From Anaspis maculata (taxonomy: Eukaryota; Arthropoda; Insecta; Coleoptera; Scraptiidae): 64,000 nucleotides of DNA. Below, piece by piece: positions 22,788 through 34,546 of this stretch. The stretch covers positions 50,961,416 to 51,025,415 of the forward strand of contig OX421966.1 in the NCBI GenBank assembly GCA_949128115.1. Direction: 5' to 3'. The translations under genes and the position numbers were made by a program. The stretch's first letter is position 1; the number at the start of each line of letters is the position of its first letter. Under the pieces are notes generated by a model. It saw only the letters and a list, made by a program, of their open reading frames with translations. It had not been told where the DNA came from and ran no database searches.

Positions 22788-23989
22788 CTTGGGAATGGGG
22801 ATAGAGCTCTTAAAAATTCTCGATTTTACTAGATCGATGTATGTGATGATAAGCCGTGTTTCCTCTTCCCTGGATATTGAAATCTAAGCCATTACTAATT
22901 TCTCATAAAAATAGTGAAAGGATGCGCAGTGTAGGTAAACTACGTTTTTTCTGAAAATAAATTGCAGAAAAATTACAATAATTTTCAGCCTAGCAGTTTT
23001 ACTTTCTTCTCGATGACATGACGTGCCGTTAAAAATAAAACGAATGGGAGTAGGTACTAATAATTAATGTCGTGGGATTTTAGCCGCGAGGTGTGGATAA
23101 GCTGCAAAAAAAGCGCGAAGTGTTGGAACAAACTCAAGATTTCACGCGTTCCGATAATACTTCAGGCATTATAATCCTGTTTCCTGTGTAGCTAGCTGGT
23201 GTGTAGGTGTAGGTATCTACCCCTCTTTTAACCTAATAACATTGATTCGTATGGAAGCTGGAGGCTTTGGAAATTTCGAGAAAATTCATCAAAAAGTTTG
23301 TTTTTCCGCCCAACCAAGTTTCGCGTCCGAAGTTTTGAGCTGAAAAATGACGCTCGACACGAGTTTCATTTTTCTTTTGAGCCAGGCGGTAAAGCTGTAA
23401 ATTTCGTTGCAGCTACTCAAAGTGCAGGATGAATCCGCATGGTGATATTTACGGCTCTTTTGTTTGTTTGAATTAGTGACCTTGAAATCTTCCAGGAGTC
23501 GCCATAAATTACGCTGTACAGGTTAACCTTTCAGACTTCTCTGGCTGATGCTACACGCATTGCTACGTTATAATTAATTTATTAGAAAACTGGCGTAAGA
23601 AGCTCCCGGGCGCGTGAAAATATTTTAATTAAATTTATCCACTTGTTTGCTTTAATTGAGGAATTTCCTTGGGATTTTTTACTCATCGCCGAAACTCATC
23701 CCTTCTTCTCGTGAGCGTTTTAACGCGTTCCCGTTCCCATGATATAATATCAACGTTGAAAAAACTTGGCTGAGTGCACAAAATGTCTCTGCTCTATCAT
23801 TTCTCAACGTTATCATACGAAGAAATAAATAATTGATGTCAAAGTACCGTCGATGAGGTACATGACCCATTCAAGGTATCAAATTGGGTAGAATACCCGG
23901 AAAGCTATGTACAGGGTGGTTCAAATTTAACATTGAATATTTTAACAAGATATTCTCCTTATCGTTCTGATTCGGAAAATACCGGGTTA
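22788..23989. other. No feature recognised
   Basis: No gene or repeat could be bounded. TACAGGGTG occurs at 23910, some 80 bp before the next element. Confidence 0.4.
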
Positions 23990-24724
23990 TCACTTGAAAA
24001 CTATCCACCTGCAATAACTCCCGATTCCTAGTGAATATTTCTTCGAGCAAAAACAGGCCAATTTTTATATTGAGGGGAATGCAGATTTTCATATTCAGCC
24101 CCCTCGCCCCCACTCACTCCAACTTTGAAATTTCAAATGACACTACCCACCCTGCGATACATCAAATTTGAGAGAATTAAATTCTCTTTCTGAAAAAATA
24201 TTTTGAAAATTTTAACCCCACCTCACTTTTCCCTAAAAATTGTCCGAGTGTCTAATTTTATGCTCTGCACTCCCTTAAATCTCTTTAATTTAGTCAGCGT
24301 CATCCTAGGAGGCATCAAAAAAGAGAATTTTCAGTGGAAAAAGTGTTACCCAAATTCACCCCTTCACTTCCTCCACCTCAACTCCGATTTTTGTGGTGAG
24401 GTGAAAGGAACTTGAGTGACACTTTTTCCACAGCCAATTTTCTCTTCTGATGCTGTGCAGGATGACGTTGACTTCATTGGAGAGAATTGAGAGGTCAAGA
24501 ATATGGAATTGGACACTCGGGGAATTTTAGGAAGAAAGGGGGTGGGTTAAAAGTTTTATAAATATTTTTTTAGGAAGTGAATTCAATTCTGTTTGATTTA
24601 ATGTTTCGCAAAATAGGTGATGTCATTCGAAATTTCAAAGTCGGCGTGGGTGGGGGCAGGGGGCTGAAGATAGAGATTCGTTAATGTATGTCTTAGATGT
24701 CTCCCTCGATATTAAAATTGACGT

Positions 24725-26051
24725 TGTAACGATCGCCCTCTTTTCTCCTCCCCCTACGTTGTGTATTTTAACCCTTCTGTTTCCCGTTGATTAGTTCACT
24801 CCTTTCTTTGTTGACAACCTCGGTTCTACCTACGAAAGGACCAAATCAATCCATTTCTCACATAGAAACAAACCATTCAAATCACAATGACCTTTATTTG
24901 ATTTGATGAAATATGAACAAACATGAGCCTTTTGCTTTCGGTGAATCTTGTTGTCTGAATATTCATTTCACCGCTTAATAAAACTAGATTAGTAACCTTT
25001 TTCAGCAATAGTTTACACAATTTTAATTACATTTCGAACAGCATGGAAAATTCATCAGGTATTTGTGGAGTTTCCGTGTTAAAGGGGTTATTAATCGAAA
25101 GAGTTAACATGGGAATGTTCAGAACTGCAATAATTCCCAGTTTTGTCGGTTCCCAATTATCGCCAGAATGTCGTCAGTTTCACACCATGCTTATCAACTA
25201 GAGAATCAGTTGATGGTTCATTTACAGGTATTATTGGCATGAATTAACCCTTTGGGTCTTTGTTTATTTAAGCCCTTCAAGAGACTTATTCGGAGAGAAC
25301 TTTATTTCAGGTCATGTATCAGGTAGCTTCAAATGACTTGGCTTGTCAGATTTTGTGTGGGGGATTTCTCGCCCTTTGCATTTCCTAATTTTCACAATTT
25401 TCCGCCATTTTTCCGCCTTAGGTCTATCGCGCCGCGACGCTCTCGGTAGCCAGGGGTCCGGGATTAGTCTTTGACAAGCGAGCACCTTTCCAGGTCGGTC
25501 GCGTCAATTCCGTCCTGTCGGCGGTGAAGCATCTTTACAGGTAGGAAAGCCCATGTAACTAACTTCTTGAAATTCGATAAAATCTGACATTAAGACTGTA
25601 CTTGGGTTCCAACAGCTGAACATTCATAATAAAGATTGTACACCATTTACTTGAAGTGCGATATAGTGATTCCACAATATTTTGTGCTAATAAATTTCTA
25701 AACACCTACTACCTACCTGAATTAATGGCCAAATCAATCAAATAAGTGATTACTTGCCTTTTGACTTCAACGAGAGATCCACATCAAAAAACCACAATCA
25801 CTGAACCATAAACAACTGAATCAACAAATAATATAACAATAATAGCAGGAGCGCGAAGCAAGGTGTCTCCCTTGTGTCGCATTCGCACCCCCGCTTTTTA
25901 TGGCGTTCCAACACCAACCACCCTTGCGTGCTTCCTCACTCTTCGCTCGAGGCCTGCATCTCGCCACCCTAGTATCTGAATTTCGCCAGATGTAGCTACG
26001 CTTTCATGCTTGAACAACTATTTTCAATTTTAAACTAGGCTAATCGCCACA
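24725..26051 (-). mobile_element. LTR-like insertion, ~1.33 kb
   Basis: It starts TGTAACGATCG and ends ATCGCCACA, i.e. TG...CA with short inverted ends. ACGT and ACCT flank it, a 4-bp duplication with one change; the uninterrupted sister sequence has ACCT. On the minus strand AATAAA lies at about 24894. The first 50 bp share CCCCTACGTTGTGT with sequence near 32578. A solo LTR is the simplest reading, but 1.3 kb is long, and the segment contains a splice-flanked open block (25422-25540) that does not suit an LTR. Confidence 0.5.
25422..25540 (+). CDS. Candidate internal exon, 119 bp (unassigned)
   Basis: A pyrimidine-rich tract ending TTTTTCCGCCTTAG precedes the block, and TTTACAG/GTAGGA ends it, so both borders fit consensus acceptor and donor sites. 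The block is much more GC-rich than its surroundings. Only one of three forward frames is open: 39 codons plus two bases, starting Val-Tyr-Arg-Ala-Ala and containing a run PFQVGRVNSVLSAVKHLY. I do not recognise the protein. The block lies within what otherwise looks like a 1.3-kb insertion, so it could be a host exon, a captured exon or a chance open segment. No partner exons were found. Confidence 0.4.
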
Positions 26052-26176
26052 ACCTGTTCTTGATCGAAGACATCTTCACTAGGAATTAGGAGTTATTGCA
26101 GGTGAATAATTCTTGAATGATCACCCGGTATATAACGATATGCCTCTCACTCGCTTTCTAAAAGATATACAGTATA

Positions 26177-26866
26177 CAGGCTGTCAAAGTTCAGGTTTGC
26201 TTTGCTTCAATATTAATATCTCATGAACGATTCAATGCAATTTGCACTAATTTAGCCTAGGTTAGCTTTCAAAAACTGCCTAGTGCCTATACTTGCTTGT
26301 CAAGTTTCAGTTAAATCGAGCCAGTGGCATCGGAGCTACCAGGATTCGCACATTAAGCGACTTCCTTTCTTGAGGACGGAGTCATATTGGTAAAAGGAGC
26401 GTTGCGAAATCAATCCCTGTGGGTTTATTCCTTGTCCGATTCTTACCATTTAGGTCTCTTCCGAAAGCTACAAGGATGTACTTTGGTTTGAGCCCATTGG
26501 CATTTCCAAAATCCAAAAATAATTTTTTCAAATGTCAAAATTCCCAAAAAAAATTTAGATTTCGGAAATGCCAATGGGCTCAAACTAAAGTACATTCTTG
26601 TAGCTATCGAAAGAGACCAAAATGGTAACAATCCGTCAAGGAATAAGCCCACAGGGATTGATTTCGCAACGCTTGTTTTACCAATTGAACACCGTCCTTA
26701 AGGACCGGTGACTCCGCTGTCACTGGCACTGGTTGGATTTCAGTAAAACTGAATAGGCAGGTAGACAGTGTTTTCAAACTAACTTAGACTAAATTACAGC
26801 GAATTTCATTGAACGGTTCATGAACTGTTATTGTTAAAAAAAAAACGGAAAAAACTTGACACCCCG
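26177..26866. mobile_element. Foldback element, TA target
   Basis: The arms meet near 26535. The innermost 150 bp on each side pair closely: AAATGCCAATGGGCTCAAA faces its complement, so near-mirror ORFs appear on both strands. Outer tips CAGGCTGTCAAAG and CGGGGTGTCAAG are diverged and flanked by TA (26175-26176, 26867-26868). Confidence 0.7.
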
Positions 26867-26868
26867 TA

Positions 26869-27681
26869 TCTTTCTTAGTAACCGAGTAAGGGGCATATTG
26901 TCATATATTTTGGAATCAGAACGAATAATCTACATATTTCGACTTGACATTCATTGCATTTGAGGACGACGGTCAACTTGAACAAGAGTTTAAAGGGCCA
27001 ATACGAAAACTCCAGTAGTAGATAGTCAGTGTCCTTAGCATGCCATCGTTTGTTGAAGCAAAATTGAGTAGCCACTGTAAATCATCACCTTTGAAACCCA
27101 CTGCCAACATCCAAAATCAAGACTTTGCCATGTGTGACAGGTGTATCAGTCTTCGGAAAAAAACTATAAAATTACTAACTTAATCCAAATGGAATAAAGC
27201 CGTTGTCACACGGCCATTGAAATCATACTTATTGTCACTGAAAATCTGGGACGAGACGAGGATGAAAACGAGTAGGTATACTTGCAGGTATGCCAGCTTT
27301 CATGAAATCTGGGATGAAAGCTTCCACACGGTCATCGATCCTGTACAGGGTGAAAGGAGCGATCTGACTTGACCAAGAGGGAACCAAAAATTTGATAATA
27401 GATTTTTCGTTTCCATCGTAGCTTTCTGGCATACTTCAAGACGCTAATGATGTCATCGAACGTTTCTACACTGTTCGAGAACTATTGGTACTTAACAGAT
27501 ACCTCTGTGAAACGTCCACAGTGCAAGGGAAAAGTATGTATTATAGGTGCTTTTTCTGATGTTGTTTGTTACAAATGGAACACAATTCTCCTCCACTGAG
27601 AAAATTGTGTGACATTTATGCTACCACAATTTAGGTATAATTTGCTATTTGTCGTGGCCCCTATATGCCCCAAACACTATA
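26869..27681. other. No feature recognised
   Basis: TACAGGGTG is present at 27344 without a matching partner nearby. No supported gene. Confidence 0.4.
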
Positions 27682-30026
27682 CAGGGTTATTCAAAAGTCT
27701 GGAATAAAATTCCTAATTTTTTTACATATATTATACATATTTTTTTGGAAAAAGCGCTCGAACAGGTCGATTTCTAACAAAGGCGAGCCATTTTTCCATG
27801 ACCTGTCTCATGATCTACCGGCAACCCCTTGACCCCTAGCCACCCTTTGTATTTTTTTTAAATGGTACCCTGTAGCTTGGAGGGCCTTGTTGGAAAGCTT
27901 GTCAAAAACTGTATTCAGATCTACCATTAAAAATTAGATCGAACTCTCCACCATGAAGTTTGTAACGATTTTAAATTCCAAGGTAAACTTTAATAATTCT
28001 TTTTACAATATCAAGTATAGGTATAATACATTTCAAATAATCGCGCGATAAACTGTGTGCTGATACAAAAACATAAGGGTGCTCAGAAGCCTCGAGCGCA
28101 GCGGCAGAAGTAGAGTTTTCTTCTAGTAGGTTTTTAATTTCTGATAAGAGAAAGAAACGTTCTCGAATCGTTGACGGTAAATCCTCAGCCAACTTGATCA
28201 GGATCAATCCAAGGTTTATGGGGGCCATCCGTGCCATTTTATCCATATATTCCCCTCTGAACGTTGAAGCTGAGGTGAGCGCTAATTTATTCTCTTGGTC
28301 TGTTAGGTAATAATTATATTTTAGGTCTCCTGTCCACGTGAACGTATATCTTCTGAAACATGCAATACACATAATACAAATGTACCTATTGAAACAGTAC
28401 CACAGCAACTGAAATATTCATCAGTACCTCGATCATTACCGTAACACAGCTATCATCATCGTAATCAGTAGCAGGCCATTATACCACACACGAGCCCACG
28501 AAGTCATCCGGCGCCTCCGCCATTTCTTCACCACAAGTTGAAGGTTGTCGACGTTTCCACGCATTACCTGGATACGTCCTATTCAAGCTGAAGTTCTCTG
28601 GTTCCATCCACAATCCTCGATAGGACCTCGACGCTCACGCGGAATCCAGACCACGCTTGCAGCGAGAATAGGATCGTTTTCTTTGGATTTCCTGGAGCGA
28701 CACTGCGTGTTACTTTTTGTGAGATGTTCAATTTATTCCCACTAACCTTAAGATTAAGTATATTGAAGAACTAAATTAGCCTTGATACAACGTACCATAG
28801 CGCTGACACAGGTAACTTGGGCCCAAGGTATTTTCGTGACAGACGTAGTCACTGTAGGTATTAATTCCGTAAGTTCGGAATTATTTAGGTTCTTTAATTT
28901 ACGAAGTCCAAGGGGGTGTGTTTGGAATCTCTCTCAAACCTCACGAGGGTGTATTGCTGACGTCCAGTTCGAAGCTGAAACACTACACAAAAACGTAACT
29001 TGTGAAGCACCTACCTGCGTTGCTAACTATATTATTTAAATTCAGTTACATCATACTTTGTTTCATTATTGTTACTTACCAGAAATTCTATTTTATTAAA
29101 TATTCTAAATCTCATTTTCGTTCATCGTACTTTCAATTAAGTCAGTTCATTCATAAAGAAATCCTATAAGGCACGACCATTCCATCTGGTTTATTTACAA
29201 AAAAGGGCAAGCACGTTCTTTTTTTTTGTTGTTGGAATAGACCAGGACATACTCCACCAATTAACATCTTCGCACAGACTCCCCTGGTTGGCGCGGTATA
29301 AATTTGTGTCTGTGCAACGTGCAAGTCAAAAACCCACGACTCGCTCTAGCCGAAAAAACTGAGTGCCGTTCGCTTTATGTTGTGAATTTTCTGAATGGAG
29401 AGAAAACATCATGGCAAGTTTTGAGGAACCCCAGTTTTTTTTCTGAAAAAACGCTCGAGCAGGTCGACTTTCAAAAACAGTAAGTCGTTTTTCCATGATA
29501 CGTGTCATGATCTACCGTCAACCCCTTAACCCTCAGCCACCCAAAGTATTTTTTAAATCGCACCATCCACCGTCCAACCATTTTCAATGGTAGATCTGAA
29601 TACAGTTTTTGACAAGCTTTCCAGCAAGCCCCCCACAAGCCATAGGGTGCGAATTAAAAAAAACACTAAGGGTGGCTGTGGGTTAAGGGGTTGACGGTAG
29701 ATCATGACGCGTATCATGGAAAAACGACTTACCTTTTTTGAAAATCGACCTGTTCGAGCGTTTTCACTTCATGGTAAAGCGTTCAATCTAATTTTCAATG
29801 GTAGATCTGAAGACAGTTTTTGACAAGCTTCCCAAAAAGCCGCCCTCCCAAGCTACAAGGTGCTATTAAAAAAATACTAAGGGTGGCTAGGGGTCAAGGG
29901 GTTGACGGTAGATCATGACACGGGTCATGGAAAAACGGCTTGCCTTTTTCAGAAATCGACCTGTTGGAGCGTTTTTTCCGAAAAAAATATGGTAAAAAAT
30001 TATGAATTTGATTCCAGACTTTTGAC
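27682..30026. mobile_element. Foldback element with tandem arm units and a large unique centre
   Basis: The left tip CAGGGTTATTCAAAAGTCTG (after TA at 27680-27681) pairs with CCAGACTTTTGA near 30014-30025, where the right tip is cut or diverged. The left arm covers 27682 to about 27960. The right side (29440-30026) holds three related units in alternating or tandem order; CAATGGTAGATCTGAA recurs at 29585 and about 29796 (211 bp). Between about 27985 and 29430 the sequence is unrelated to the arms and carries an unassigned ORF. It may be cargo or an old insertion. Confidence 0.6.
27971..28408 (-). CDS. Unassigned 145-residue ORF, possible exon
   Basis: This open minus-strand frame contains a fairly hydrophilic, helix-prone stretch (for example DLPSTIRERFFLLSEIKNLL) that looks more like coding sequence than most short frames here. 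A possible acceptor TGCATGTTTCAG lies about 60 bases downstream of the first ATG on the minus strand, so the true start may be at about 28354 as a terminal exon. I recognise no domain. It lies between the arms of a foldback element and could be captured host sequence or part of a decayed transposon. Confidence 0.28.
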   Translation of the reverse strand: MLWYCFNRYICIMCIACFRRYTFTWTGDLKYNYYLTDQENKLALTSASTFRGEYMDKMARMAPINLGLILIKLAEDLPSTIRERFFLLSEIKNLLEENSTSAAALEASEHPYVFVSAHSLSRDYLKCIIPILDIVKRIIKVYLGI

Positions 30027-30738
30027 TTGGAATGGGTTGCTTTTGCAGGGACTTTGAACCTGTTTTCACCGTGAATCGCCCACAACGCTTAGAAGAGTCC
30101 CGTGGTTGCCAGTGTTGAGAACCGGAAATGTTGAACCGCATTTCACCCTTCTAAAAACTTCTGAACCAATGATATTTGCGAATCACTTATAAAGTCAAGG
30201 TACAAAACTTAATATTGAATAACTTCTTGATCAAGCCCCGTATACGCGCAAGATCGTCTGTTATATCCTTGTGAGTAAGAAAGTGATGTATTCAGAACAA
30301 ACAAAGCACGGATAACCGACTATAGATACGGTGTTCGCCGATGAGCTGAGGTGGAGAGGCTTCGAAACAATTTATTATTCCATCAATAAACAACAGACAG
30401 CTAGAATATACCTACTCCGAGCCCAAATTCATTTCACAAATTGCTCATCATAACGCGCTTCGTCGAGTACCTTAGTTATTGTCATCAGCTTCGAATAATA
30501 GCTTTTTCATTCCACAAGCAAGACTATTATACACCATAAAAACTTCAATTGAACGCTGTAACAGAATTATTAGCTTCAACGGAGAAAAGGAGGTATCCCG
30601 AACCTATTATCACTAACAGTCGCGACTTTACGAAGGTTTTGAGCTCTCATCCGAACAAGCACAATTTTATCTCACTTTCAGTTTTAGATTTTCAATTTTT
30701 TCCAAAATTTAGCACGTTTCGAATAACTTGGAGATACA
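30027..30738. other. No feature recognised
   Basis: No bounded repeat or gene. Confidence 0.4.
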
Positions 30739-30740
30739 TA

Positions 30741-31419
30741 CCAGGTGATCATTTGAAAACTGTCCACCTGCAATAACTCCCGATTCCTAGTCAATATTTT
30801 TTTGAGCAAAAACAGGTCGATTTTTAAATTGAGGGGGGCATCTAAAACATACATTGGCAAATTTCGATCTTCAGCCCCCTCGCCTCAGCTGCGCTTCGGG
30901 ATCTAAACTGGCGCTTTAGCTATAATGATACTTTCTCAACCTTGGTATATAATATACTATTAAAATATTCAACCCCACCCCCTTTCTCCTTAAAAATTCT
31001 CTGAGTGTACCAATTAATATTCTGGACCCCTTAACTCTCTTCAGTTCAGTCAGCATCATCCCAAATAGCATCAAAGGAGATAATTTTCGGTGCAAAAAGT
31101 GCCACCCAAATTCACCCCATTGCTCTCCCCCACCTCAACTTCAAAATTCAACAAAACACCACCTACTTTCTGATACATCAAATTAAAAGAAATTGGATTA
31201 GCTTTCTGAAAATATTTTTTTTCGAAATTTTCAACCCCTTCCCCATTAAATTGGATATTAGGAGTATTTTAGGAGGGAAACGGGCAGTTTTAGAAATTCG
31301 CCAATGTATGTTTTAGATGTCCCCCACGATATAAAAATCGACCTGTTTTTGCTCGAAGACATTTCCACTAAGTATCGGGAGATATTGCAGGTGGATAGTT
31401 TTCAAATGATCACCCGGTG
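30741..31419. mobile_element. Foldback element, sister of 23992-26128
   Basis: The tips share GTGATCATTTGAAAAC on both strands and are flanked by TA (30739-30740, 31420-31421). The arms resemble those at 23992-24720 and 26052-26128, including CACCTGCAATA and GCAAAAACAGGTCGA. In the left arm, 30891-30962 is replaced by a 72-bp block matching one half of the 210-bp foldback units at 41.1-41.7 kb. Confidence 0.8.
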
Positions 31420-31421
31420 TA

Positions 31422-32510
31422 TCAACATATATGAGGCCCAGTCGTAAGTTTCTGGATATGACCCAGCAGGTCTGGCTCTCTGTCTATCGGGATCACAGCG
31501 CAGTTGTCAGGAGTTTAAACGTCAGCATTAGCCCCAACTCACCAGGTTTTACCCTTTTGCGACGGACAGCAGCACGTGCGATTGGTTTCATGTCCAATAG
31601 TCAATCTTCATCAATACATCTTCAAATCGCCAAACAGTTTTTCACATCCAACACGACAGCGAACGCAGTATACCATACATCACGCAATTCGAACCCGGGA
31701 TCAAATAAAGCTGCATCCACACAAGATTGGTCAAGTTGCAACGGTATGGTAAGAAAGCTGAACAATAGGTTTTTACATTGACCGCTCACATAGACTTGAG
31801 GTATAAAAAACGAGTGGCAGTGAGAGTGCAGTTGGGATGGCAGAAGTTTTGAGGTTATTACCTAGCTTTCCGGGGTCCCCTCACCAATTTTCTTGCCAAT
31901 CACAGTTTGCTATTCAGTTGCAAATGATTATCGCGTCGTGCTGCGATTTCCAAGTGTCAAATGTGAACACATTCATTCTCTTATTTACACGGCACAGATA
32001 ACAAACACAAGGTGAGACTGAGCTGCTGCTGCAAAATGCTGCAAAATTTTAGAGGTTAACAAGAAACAGCTATTATTGAATTTTTGTGTAGATTAAACTG
32101 CTACTGCCCTCTTTTGAGCATCTCTTGACTTTGTATATCCGCATAGCTCAATTCCACAGTGCCAAATTTTTTCCTAGTTTGTTTTCGTGGCGCATAATGT
32201 CCAGAGTTAGTTTTTGTTCGCAGCTTTTGAGGCATTGCCTTGCATATACACATTCCAGCGCTGAATCTCAAGTCAGTGACGTAACTTGCCCTACTCATTT
32301 ATGGCATCGTTAAGCCAATCAACGTGTCGGATTGTGTTATGTTGTCATAGTTACCGGACTTACGCTACATTTGCGCGGGAATATTTCAAATTTGAAATCG
32401 AGCCCTTGGTCTGTTGAAGCTGTTTCAGACCGACCGTGGTAGATCGTCGCCAGGCGGGAGCTGTTCAGCAGGTTGTAGTGTATCCTGGTTACGGAACCAC
32501 TTCTGTAGTG
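31422..32510. other. No feature recognised
   Basis: Several short ORFs on both strands have no distinguishing features; no repeat could be bounded. Confidence 0.4.
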
Positions 32511-33855
32511 TAACCCCGTTTTCGATGTTGGCAGCGATCGTCGTTGTTTCTTCCCTTCCCCACGTCGTTTACTTTTTCCCCTACGTTGTGTGAGTTCTTA
32601 CTCGAGATGAGAATGTGTAGTCGGGGATGAGGTTTGATTCATGAATGAAACGCGAATGAAATGCAAGCAAAATGAATGTTTATTGGAAATCAATAGCAAA
32701 GTTTTAGATGAATTTGTTTATTTTCTCAAAACACCTCACAACAAGAAATTAACAGTGATAAAATGACACAACATGAATGAAGAACAACAAAACACAAACA
32801 AATGAAATTAGAAAAATCATCACAAATTATTTGACAATGCAGGAATTTACAACAATAAAATGAACACAAAATCAGATAAACAAAACAAGAAATCATGAAA
32901 CATGTCAAACTGTCAATTCAATCGCAAAGAAAAAGTGACGTATTCGCTGACAGGCACACATGGGAAGAACACGTCAAACAAACCCATGCGTATAGCCTGC
33001 TTGATTCCTGAAAGATCCCTTCCAAAATGATCTGACTAAAAGTCAAGTGTGGATGAGTCATGATGAAATGACAGAGAAGTCACTCCAGTGATGCATTGAT
33101 CAAGTCAGCGTGAATCGGTGCTTGAACCTCTTTGAAACGTTTGCTTCGTTTACAAGTTATTTACGTAACAACAAAAGGAAACTCGCTCAGCAATGAATGT
33201 TACACTTTACAAACAAAAGAAGTCAAATTGAAAGATAGTGAGCAATTAATGAATGATCGGTAAACAAGTACATAAATCAGCAAGAAAAGAATGACAGATA
33301 ATTGTGTAAATAAATAAACAAGAAAACAAATGATAAGTGATGGTGTAGGTAAGTAAACAAGAAACAAATGAGAGATGAATAGGGAGATACATAAACAAGA
33401 GACAGGTGAGAGATAAATAAGTAGAGAAGTTGAAGTTGGTCATACTCTTTGTAAGCAATTGGAAGGAAGAAGTATCTATGACGCATTCTCCCGAAATTCC
33501 CAGCAGTTACCCATCACAAACCCCACAGATACATACTCACATACAAAACAGAACAATGGTTAGTAAACAGTAATCACATACAAGAAATAACAGTAAATAC
33601 AAGAAAATCGACCCGAGTCAACCTGTGGCCCTCTCTTCGTCGTTTTACATAATTCCCCCCAAATAAGAAAAGGTAAGTGGACTCAACAAGGCAGATTCAT
33701 ACAAGTGGTGGACCTCCCCCCCCCAGGACACGGAGAAGCGGCAAGTCTCTCTTTCCTTCCTTTACTTTCATATATAACCCGACAATGAACAATGAAATGA
33801 GAACGAATCATAAAAAGTACTGTTCTCTACTTAGCGGCTGATTTTGGCGTAACAG
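32511..33855 (-). mobile_element. Possible long LTR or LTR fragment (weak)
   Basis: TGTAACCCCG at 32511 and GGCGTAACA at 33847-33855 are plausible LTR ends. On the minus strand a TATATA-type box lies near 33770 and AATAAA near 32682, in LTR order. CCCCTACGTTGTGT is shared with the LTR-like insertion at 24725. The flanking four bases do not match, and 32700-33640 is a purine-skewed AAC/AAAC-rich tract with no coding signal. Confidence 0.25.
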
Positions 33856-34452
33856 AGTTTCTTTTTGTCGTCTTACTGGTTGTGACGTCACTTGTGAAAA
33901 AAAAACATTAATGAAACCTTGGAATACGCGCGACAGCGCAGTTCGGAGGCCACGTCGTGAGTGCACAAAGTGCACACCCACTAGACTATGGCCTTTGCCA
34001 TCAACATTGAGATCATTTGGGGGAGTAGATTAATCACACAAAACTCAAAGCAGTGCAAAGCACCTTGGTTTTCAAAGGGGAAAAACTGCGGGTTCTGCAA
34101 TCGCGTTGAGAACAAAGAGAACAAAGAATTTTGGGTTATGTACAATAATTTCGCGGGCAAAATAGGTATCGAAATGCATGATTTGGTGAGTGGGTGGAAG
34201 CGAAAATCACGATACAATAATCAAAGAAAGACCGACCTTAAATTAGGAGAAACCGACGTACACTCGTTGCACTGAAAAATCACGTGTTCTTCACCACAGC
34301 TGATTCTCTTCTCTCTGTCCGCGGCTGCCGCTTGCGCGCCCAGCGCCATCTCCCTATTTCCTCGGCAAACGCTACGAGCGTCAACGACCGTACCTACTTC
34401 GGGTACCAACGTACAAACAAAACAAAGGGGGAATACCACAAGGTGGAATTAG
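33856..34452. other. No feature recognised
   Basis: Includes a GC-richer patch at 34300-34400 without a supported exon. Confidence 0.4.
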
Positions 34453-34546
34453 CATCTCTCTCTGACTGTCCGGAAACGGGATGCCTTGTACTCAGTGCTT
34501 CTCTCTCTGACTGTCCGGAAAGGGGATGCCTTCTTGTACTCAGTGC
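34453..34546. repeat. 45-bp tandem duplication
   Basis: TCTCTCTCTGACTGTCCGGA begins at 34455 and again at 34500, followed by AC/AGGGGATGCC and TGTACTCAGTGCTT. There are two copies, the second with a small insertion. Confidence 0.85.

Larger units (their letters stand above)
23992..26128. mobile_element. Foldback element split by a 1.3-kb insertion
   Basis: The tips CCGGGTTATCACTTGAAAAC and (right, reversed) CCGGGTGATCATTC are flanked by TA (23990-23991, 26129-26130). The right arm stops at about 24720 and resumes at 26052. Joining the two flanks gives the continuous order seen in sister elements at 30741-31419 and 53371-54357, so the segment between is a later insertion. The interior shares GC-rich CCCCCTCGCCCCCAC-type blocks with those sisters. 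Confidence 0.75.

Noticed and set aside
32511..33855. A complete LTR retrotransposon around 31.4-33.9 kb
   Set aside because: No gag or pol motifs are readable on either strand, and the putative LTR ends have no matching duplication.
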